From positions 294,000,364 to 294,064,363 of the forward strand of contig CM046877.1 in assembly GCA_025667525.1 (NCBI GenBank): a stretch of 64,000 bases of DNA. The letters are read 5' to 3'. Position 1 is the stretch's first letter. Every line of letters begins with the position of its first letter. Under the pieces are notes generated by a model. That model worked only from the letters and a program-made list of their open reading frames with translations, did not search any database and was not told where the DNA came from. Both the position numbers and the translations under genes were made by a program. The stretch comes from Glebionis coronaria. Its lineage: Eukaryota > Streptophyta > Magnoliopsida > Asterales > Asteraceae. Positions 56,681-64,000 of the stretch are shown here, one piece after another.

Positions 56681-59644
56681 ATGGCTCAAAGAAATAACCC
56701 TTCTATTGGATTCGTGCTCAACGTAATGACTTAGGAGAAATTGAGGCACTTCTGCACTGATTTCTTCATTCATAGCAACCTACACCCTTCTCTCCCTGGT
56801 GGAGTGGACCTCATAACTGAGGCACCCCAGGGAAATATTGGTCTATACACCCGTCTATTCGATGCAGCCAACTACCGCCTTCCTTTCACTCGTTTCCTCG
56901 TAGACCTCTTAGGTTATTATGACGTACATATCACCCAACTACACTGTATAGGCGCATGTAAGATTAGCCATTTTGAAATCCTTTGTCGCACAAGAAGTAT
57001 CCCTCCTACCGTAGAGTTATTAAGGCTATTTTATACCCCCAATTTAGTAAATGGATGGCTTTCCTTTAAGAAACGATCCCCAAACAGCCCCACAACCCAT
57101 AATAAGGCCATGTATTCGCTGAAAAATTGGTACGACCATTACTTTCTCATCGACTCAATAGTGTGGCCGACCGATTTCGTTTTTAAACATAGATTATCTC
57201 TTGACCCTCCTCCGTGCGCTGGTACATATAATCCCCAACTTTCCCAAGAAACAGATAGGAATAGGACAGGGTTCCATAGGAATCTACCCGAATCATTCCT
57301 TTGTTTGCTAGGGATTAGCCGCAACTACTTCGGCCCGTCCAACAGATATCCTGTGTTTTGGAGGAGGCGTGGTGAAGGTAGGTATAGCATTGGCACATCA
57401 AAGACATACATACACCTATTGGCTATAACTAACATACTTTGTTTGTTTTGACAGAAATGAACTTCTTTGGGATCCTTCGTCAGGGTGATCCAAAAGTTAT
57501 ACCAGAGGGAGCCCGTCCTAGACGTGAGAATGAGCTACCCCTCCTCGAGCATACCCGAAACGTGACAATCGCCTTAGCAGCCGTACCAGACCCCTAATCT
57601 GATGAAGAAGATATAACACTCCTGATGACCCCCGTGGATTTTGACAATGAAGATGGGGACAACGTGATGCTGGAGGATGAAGTCGGGCCCTCCTCTCCGC
57701 CTAAGACTACTACCCCCGCACACGGGGAAGAGCAGGGTGATAACATTGAGAGGACCACCTCCAGCCTTCGCCAAATGTTAGGCGATGACGAGCAAGAAGT
57801 ACAACAAGTAGAGGAGGAGGAAGAGAAGAAGCCCAGCCCGCCCCCAAGCGTACCCGCATGAAGAACAAGCGGGTAAGATGAGTTGCTCAGGCTGAGGTCG
57901 GGGAACACAATGCCCCTGTGAAGAGACTGCGCTAGGATCACCCCCGCTATCAATCTGTTGAGAGCACCACCCAAGCCTCTGAGACGTCGCAGGCTGCACC
58001 CGTGGATCCGGACGTGCCATTAACAAATGTAGAGCCAGTCACTCAAGTTCCCCCCACTACATCAGAACTAGGAAGAACCAACATGTAAGTCTACCGCATT
58101 CGTTTGGTCAAAATATCCATTATCCAAGTAAAAGGTACAGACTTCCACAGACAATATTTAATATCTATTCTAATTGTTGTTGCAGGGATGAACAAGATGG
58201 TGTCGCACCTACCCAAGAGGCACGGAAGGAGAAGGAGAAAGAGAAGGAGAAGGAGAAGGAACCTGCCCCGCACACGGTCGTGACCAGATCTAGCCTCGCC
58301 TTTTTAGGAAGGTACCCCCACAGCTTCACAAGAGGTACCGGCGTCCGACCCTCATACACAGTTCAACCCTGACTGGAAGATCACCACCGCTTCACGAATG
58401 AGACAGGCCGAAGAATGCCGTGATTATCTGAATAACTGCATCCCTCCCGGTCTGGTAAAGGAAGTAAATGCACTAAACCATGTGGACCTGGTGGATGAGT
58501 ACAATGGTGCCTTGGTTCATCAGATGGCCATGGGTACTTCCATGCGGGTAAGATTTGAGGCCGCCTTAGAGCATGTTGATTCCTTGAATAGAAAAGTTGG
58601 CCGAAGAGAGAAGATGATTGAAGACAATGAGGCCCAGATTGCCGCCCTCCAGTCCCAGCTTGCTACTGCCGAGGCTACTATTAAAGAACAAGCAGTGCAC
58701 GCCAATGCTCATAATGAACGTGTAGCCGAGCTTGAGAATGAACTTGAGACTGCAAGCACTAAGGTATGTATCCGTACCGCATCATGCCTACATCACACTA
58801 TCCTGCATTCTAATATTTGATGTATCACATACAGGTGACCGCGGCAGAAGCCTTGGCCAAGTTCTCCTCTGACCAAGTTTCCATTCTTATAAAAAATCTT
58901 GAAGACACACATGCATTGATCCAGGGTGAGCAGATTCTAAAAGAGGAGCTTGCCCATGAGAGGGTCGTGGCGGAACAATTGAAGGAGGCTTCCACACAAA
59001 AAGACACACTGGTGAATGCCCTTACCTCTGAGCGTGATGATGTGTTGTATCCGCAACTACTAGCAGCCATTATCGGCCGCAGGTGGATGGTGGGTCATGG
59101 GATGCGCCTGGCCGTCACGAAGGTGTTGGAGGCCCCATAATTCATACAACAGTTTGCAGACCTCGTGTAGGATGGCATCGATCACGACCGTCATGAGGGG
59201 ATGGTCATGGCCGCAGAGCTAATAAGAAAGAAACAAAACTTCACAAAGCATGCCTTTTTCAACACTAGAGCTGCTGAGAAGATGACTGCCTCTATGGCCG
59301 CTATGCGAGATCTCAACTACCCCTTCTTGGTTGAGCTGGAGGCCACAAAAGATGCATCCAATAAGGAGATTATGGAGAAGCTAAGTCTTGGTGCCTTTTC
59401 TCAGGACGAGGGACACTCCCGGACTCCCTTCACTCCCTCCCCTAGCCAACTCACTCTTCCTATTTATGAAGACGTCACCAGGATCGTAGTTGGTGAACAA
59501 CTATTAAGTGAGGTGCTAGAGGTGAATGTGACTCAAGCTTTGGAACGGAAGGAACGTGGTGAGGTATCGCCCCGCCTAACTGAAGAGCAATGGGAGATAG
59601 GTAGGTTTCTCCCCCCATGTAGGGTGCTCCCAAATTTGCTATAA
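56681..59644 (+). pseudogene. Tat2 antisense spliced gene
   Basis: Same gene as at 33463-30467. ATG 56681 (MAQRNNPS) with a stop at 56729-56731, then a continuous exon 1 (IGLYTRLFDAANYRLP, KISHFEILCRTRSIPPTVE, NRTGFHRNLPES) to 57377. Introns: 57378-57454 (with ATAACTAACA as likely branch site), 58085-58185 (GTAAGT donor) and 58764-58834; all GT...AG and all joining in frame at the same codons as Tat1. Exon 2 has stops near 57596, 57859 and later. Exon 3 starts with K/E runs and a coiled coil. Exon 4 has stops at 59138 and 59168. Tat2 keeps exon 1 intact where Tat1 is frameshifted, and the reverse holds for exon 2. Function unknown. Confidence 0.8.
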
Positions 59645-60374
59645 CTTCTGAATAATCTGGCCTGTAACCTAAATATTCATCCGTGGATGTCTACGACATT
59701 TTATCCTTTTGTAACATTATTGTGAACATTTAGAACAATATTTATAAGTCCGTGGTGGTCACGGCAATTTTGATAGTTGGAAACTTGCCTATATTCTTTT
59801 TAGATATCATATATCTGTGTCGCATGACGTCTCACGTCTTACCTAGAATAAAACCAAGTCTATATTTTACTAGACGTGCGGCGTGCGTCTTTACCACGCA
59901 AAGCACTACGTGAGCACAACATATGGAAACTTATCACAACGTCTTGTGAGTAAGGTGTCTAGTAAGGATACATGATCCACGTCACTAGGGTTGCATCCCT
60001 CTTATGCGACAAGTTGAATTATTAGGTTCACTTAATCCTCTTACCCCGCCAGGAGGCGCATAGTACATGTACGGTTTTGAATGAATGCATATGAATAAGA
60101 GATAGCACATTATAGCAATAACAACTAAATCTAGACGACAATAATTTGTTCATAGAATTTAAAAAATAAGACAATAATTTGCACAAGAACGAATCGTGGA
60201 GCTAGCTAGGCACCACGACATTTTATTAGAACGTTTACGATTTTTGTTTTGACAAGCATGGGAAATCCTAAAAACAAAGGGAACCTAGAAATCATAAAAA
60301 ACAAAACAAAGAGAACACATGGATCTTTATTGAAGCCAACTATAGCGGAGTGTCCATGCGGAAGCCGTAGCTTT
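59645..60374. other. Tat2 region between antisense gene and integrase
   Basis: Equivalent of 29876-30466. The minus strand has AATAAA near 60222-60227, a possible poly(A) signal of the pol transcript. No coding seen. Confidence 0.5.
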
Positions 60375-62469
60375 TCAAAGATAGCATCTTTTAAGATTGC
60401 AGATATTCCATGTGCATTCCAGGTCGCGGCCATCCATGTCACGCAACTTGTACGCGCCCCGTCCTAAGGCTTCTGTAACCTCATACGGTCCTTCCCACTT
60501 AGGGCCCAGTTTTCCTGTATTCTCCGATCGACTTGACTCGTTGGAACGATAATCAAAATCTCTCGGTCGAAAAGAAACACCTTTAACCTTGGCGTCATAA
60601 TAAGCCTTCACCCGTGCTTTGGACTTGGACTCATTGATAACCGCTATTTCTCTTTTTTCCTCCAACAAGTCCATATTAATCCGGAGTTGCTCGTCGTTCG
60701 TGACAACATTAACTCCGTTGTGCGGATGGTCGGCATTTTGATTTCTGCTGGTATAACAGCTTCAGTGCCGTAGGTCAGTGCAAATGGAGTGTCCCCATTG
60801 GCTGTTTTAATCATAGTCCTATGTGCCCATAGAACATGTGGCAGTTCATCTACCCATTTGGCACTTTGTTCATCCAAGCGTGCCTTGATGCCTTCACCCA
60901 AGCTTCTATTTGCTCGTTCCACAAGACCATTTGTCTGCGGATGTTTAACAGATGTGAAGCGCCGCGTGATATTCAATGCTGCGCACCAGTCTTTGAATGG
61001 ATTATCCGCGAACTGCTTCCCGTTGGCCGAGATGATTTCTCCTGGCAAGACAAAACGGCACACGATGTTCTCCCAAACAAACTTTTTAACTTGTTTTCCT
61101 GTGATGGATTTAATTGCCTTAGCCTCTATCCAGCGTGTAAAGTAGTCCATTGCGACAATCAAGAACTTAACTCCCCCTGCAGCTACAAGGAAAGGTCCTG
61201 CAATATCAATCCCCCACTTATAGAATGGCCACGGGGATGTAATGGGTGTCAGCTCCTGCTGCGGATGTCGTGGTACTGGTCTGTGCACTTGCCAATCACT
61301 ACATTTGCGAATCATGTCGCGTGCATCCCTACGCATAGTGGGCCAGTAATATCCTGTGCGTATAGCTCGAGCTACTACAGATCGGGGACCCGCGTGCATG
61401 CCGCATAACCCTTCATGTATCTCACTGATCACATAAGTAGCCTGGCGTGGCCCAACACACCGCAACTACGGCTGTAAGAAAGAGCGCTTGTAAAGAATAC
61501 CTTCTCGAAGCTCGAAGTGCTGCGACTTCCTTCTGATATGTCGTGCCGCCTTTTCCTCATTCGAAAGGGTTTCGTTAGTCAAATAGCTGATGATCGGGGT
61601 CATCCATGTAGGTCCACCGTCTTCAACTATGGCTGTGACTTCCCCTTCCGTTATAGACTTTTCCTTTAGTATTTCTACCAAGACTTGCTTGGATAATTGG
61701 GGGAAACTTGTAGACGCGATCTTGCTAAGAGCGTCCGCCTTCTTGTTTTCACCTCTTGGTACCTGTTTGATAGAAAACTTGCTGAAAGCAGCGATGAGTG
61801 ACTTGACTTTCTCTAAGTATCGAACCATGTTATCTTCCTTGGCTACGTAACCCCCTAGAAAGTGGTTCACGACAAGCCGTGAGTCCACGTAGGCCTCAAA
61901 GTTGCAGACTCCCATTCTAGCGGTGATTTCTAAACCTGCAATCAACGCCTCATATTCTGCCTCATTATTGGTGGCTGTGAACTCAAAGCGCACGACGTAT
62001 GTAAACTCCATTCCTTCCGGATTCGTAAGGATGAGACCAGCTCCTGATCCATCCGTGTACGAGGATCCGTCCGTAAATAATACCAATGGTTCTGTTGGAG
62101 TTTCCTCTCGTTGTACGACCGGTCCATCCTCGTCCGGCTTCTCTATGAAGAAATCTGCTAAGATTTGGCCTTTAACAACTGTCCTTTGTCTATAAGAGAT
62201 GTTATGCTCTCCCAACAGAATGCTCCACTTCTGTAGCCTACCGGCCACGTCTGGTCTGGAGATGACTTGTTTTATTGGTTGATCAGTAATAACCACAATT
62301 GGGTGCGCCTGAAAGTACCGGCGTAATCGTTTTGTGGAAAACACTAATACCAAAACCTATTTCTCCATAGAAGAATAATTCAACTCCGGCCCTTGTAGTG
62401 TTCTACATATGAAGTAGACCGGAGTTTGGACTGTGTCCCTATCCGTCATGATTACCGCGCTTATTGCTC
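60375..62469 (-). pseudogene. Tat2 pol remnant (RNase H, second RNase H, integrase)
   Basis: From the Cop3 border: the end of the first RNase H (TPVYFI-RTLQGPELNYSSMEK), a stop near 62358, then a long frame with the second RNase H (VLFTDGSSYTDGSGAG, NNEAEYEALIAGLEI) to a stop near 61466. The next frame (61465-60644) holds the integrase H-H-C-C region and D-D-E core (GIDIAGPF, ISANGKQF, NGLVERANRSLG). The second catalytic Asp is Ala here (SAN instead of SDN), so this copy should be inactive. A frameshift near 60700 leads to the C-terminal part (PKWEGPYEV) ending at 60375. Comparison with this copy reveals the single-base loss in Tat1 near 28233. Confidence 0.87.
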
Positions 62470-62753
62470 TGTTATGTTGGATTCACTATGAACACGGGTA
62501 AAAGATCCGGAGGTCGGGGAGGATAGAAGTGGTGTTTAGCCATTTTAGAGAGAGAAACAAGTAAGAATAAAAGTGTGTTTATTCTAGTGAGAGAAAGAAA
62601 AGAAAGAAATAATAAGCCTCACCCCTCCATGGAAGTATGGAGGGGTGTATATAGCACGAGACTTGGACTTTACATATGACAATATTAGTCTCTGCAAGTC
62701 CCGGCTATGAAACTAATGTAATTCCGTTAGTCACACACATTTTAAGGCTAACA
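62470..62753 (-). repeat. Cop3 3' LTR
   Basis: TGTTATGTTGG...AAGGCTAACA, 284 bp; different in sequence from the Cop1 LTR. Its left flank in Tat2 is TGCTC (62465-62469), which should be one target-duplication copy. Confidence 0.75.
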
Positions 62754-64000
62754 ATCTTCCCCCAATGTGGTGACATACAGAATTACTTACAATGTTCCTA
62801 ACAAATGCAAATACAACAAAAATATGACAGTATTAAGTTTGCTTCCAATGTTGAGGGTGACACCGTTGTCTTCAAGTCTTCTAGAAAAACTTATACCCCA
62901 GTTTGAATCCTCTTTGTATTTGCTTGTTGAGGAACCATTGTATCATGTATGAACTGGATTAACTTCCCCCCAATTCATACCACATGTCTTGAAAAGCTTT
63001 CTTCATAGACTTCTTTTTGACGAAGCTTCTGAATCAGCTTCCCCCCAAACCAATATCCCTGTCTTGAGCAGAACCTGTAGCTTGAGCAATCTTCTATCAT
63101 TGACATTTAAAGTGCACAACGGAATTTTGTTGAAGAAGAAGCAAACCACACCAAGTAACTGCTACCTTGACATTTTTGGTCTTCATGATTATGTGTTTGG
63201 GGGAACATGTAAGAAATCAACAACAAATCTTCTCACGCTTGTAGAATGCTTCCCCCTGGAAGTTGAACTAAGTACTCCAGAGTGGGAACTAACTCTCCAA
63301 AGTACAGGTTCTTCCCCCATGATGGTGACGAACTCTCAGAAGCATCATCTGACGTGTACGGTCAAAATCGCGAGATGTTCTTGTCGAAAGTATGATGGTG
63401 ACGAACACTCGGTAGCGTTCTTGTCAAACGTATGGTGGATAAGAATACTCGGTAGCATTCTTGTCAAAAGTATGGTGGTTAAGAACACTCGGTAGCATTC
63501 TTGTCAAAAGTATGGTGGTTAAGAAGACTCGATAGCATCATCTGATGAGTATAATCAGAATCGCGAGAAGTCCGTGTCTGAAGCAGTAAGCTTTGTTGAC
63601 ATTCTGTAGCTCAAGTTGCTCGTGAGAATTGTTTGCTGATCACATCTCTACTCTTGTACTCTCTGACTAAACTTACCAACCTCGTATTCTTTCGGCTATC
63701 TATAGTGACCACCGGTGAAGTAAACCTGATATTCCAAACTTGAAACTGAAGTACAATCCCCCAAATTTGTTACTTACGCTTAGCACTTGTGTTGATTGAA
63801 GAACGGTGCAGAGAAACGTCTCTTAGAATCTTATACATAAAGAGAGAGGTATAGGATGTAGAACACCTCTTGAAGTATCCACAACTCCCGGTGAGTGTGA
63901 CACTGAGCACTAAAACGTAACTCCTTAAGTGATAGTTATCCATGTCGTCGACCATCCACCCCTTGACAGTGGAAACTAGATAAATCAAGTCTTAATCATA
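62754..64000 (-). other. Cop3 internal 3' noncoding region
   Basis: The polypurine tract lies at 62754-62764. At least five further CTTCCCCC tracts occur (about 62963, 63040, 63250, 63311 and a weaker one at 63757), each a G-run on the element strand. I see no RNase H or other Copia domain; open frames on both strands look incidental. Confidence 0.5.
63380..63538 (-). repeat. 40-bp tandem repeat, four copies
   Basis: Plus-strand unit: CTTGTCAAAAGTATGGTGG then TTAAGAACACTCGGTAGCATT. Copies start at 63380, 63420, 63460 and 63500. The array is flanked by a longer direct repeat (GCATCATCTGA...AATCGCGAGA at about 63343 and 63534). Confidence 0.9.

Larger units (their letters stand above)
55553..62469 (-). 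mobile_element. Tat2: Tat-lineage retrotransposon, 3' part
   Basis: On the minus strand: RNase H and integrase (62469-60375), spacer, antisense gene (plus strand, 56681-59644), polypurine tract and 3' LTR (56096-55553). The 5' half with gag and reverse transcriptase is lost at the Cop3 border (62469/62470). It is the same family as Tat1, with more stops. Confidence 0.88.
62470..64000 (-). mobile_element. Cop3: Copia-type element, 3' end
   Basis: A 284-bp LTR with TGTTA...TAACA ends is followed by a polypurine tract on the minus strand (GGGGGAAGAT), so this is the 3' LTR of an element whose body continues beyond the window. It is inserted into the Tat2 RNase H. Confidence 0.72.

Noticed and set aside
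62767..63495. Plus-strand frames in Cop3 (61 and 168 residues)
   Set aside because: They run antisense to the element, cross the polypurine tracts and the 40-bp repeat, and show no domain.
1..64000. Host genes, ribosomal RNA or functional tRNA genes
   Set aside because: None supported: every long frame is assigned to a retroelement or is a shadow, and the tRNA-like sequences in the Ath3 LTR do not form a complete tRNA.

Overview
The window is plant nuclear DNA made almost entirely of nested LTR retrotransposons. I see no host protein-coding gene. The AT-rich sequence, Copia proteins with a long coiled-coil stretch before the integrase, Tat elements with an antisense gene, and Athila-type gag-protease elements match what I remember from Asteraceae genomes (Anthemideae such as Tanacetum, Artemisia or Chrysanthemum). 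That placement is memory-based inference, not a search.

Nesting, oldest outward (my names): Cop2 (Copia, +, 52116-54530) was hit in its LTR by Ath3 (Athila-type, +, 42175-52115). The 5' LTR of Ath3 was hit by Tek1 (Tekay-like chromovirus, -, ending at 42174). The 3' LTR of Tek1 was hit by Cop1 (Copia, -, ending at 13247), and Cop1 by Ath1 (Athila-type, +, ending at 8048). The integrase region of Tek1 was hit by Tat1 (+, 16679-34623, target duplication GCAAC on both sides). The RNase H region of Tat1 was hit by Ath2 (-, 20867-28207, target duplication ATATG). To the right, Cop2 is cut by a Tekay-like LTR fragment (Tek2, 54531-55552), which is followed by Tat2 (-, 55553-62469), cut in turn by Cop3 (Copia, -, 62470 to the end of the window).

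The polyproteins are mostly broken by stops and frameshifts. The clear exception is a 550-residue open frame in Ath2, which encodes a cysteine-rich protein with two CxxC...CxxC ribbons and two zinc-knuckle-like motifs in place of gag-pol. Ath1 and Ath2 share LTR style, primer site, leader, 3' noncoding region and polypurine tract, but carry different genes. Ath1 and Ath3 carry gag-protease but no reverse transcriptase or integrase. All three would therefore need enzymes supplied in trans. Their roughly 2 kb 3' regions are noncoding yet well conserved.

Tat1 and Tat2 both carry a spliced gene antisense to gag-pol, with three short introns at equivalent places and a TATA box upstream. Other structure includes arrays of hairpin-forming TTCCG/CGGAA repeats in the Ath LTRs, GATC-centred tandem repeats in the Copia leaders, a Pol III box pair in the Ath3 LTR, and a 40-bp tandem repeat in Cop3.
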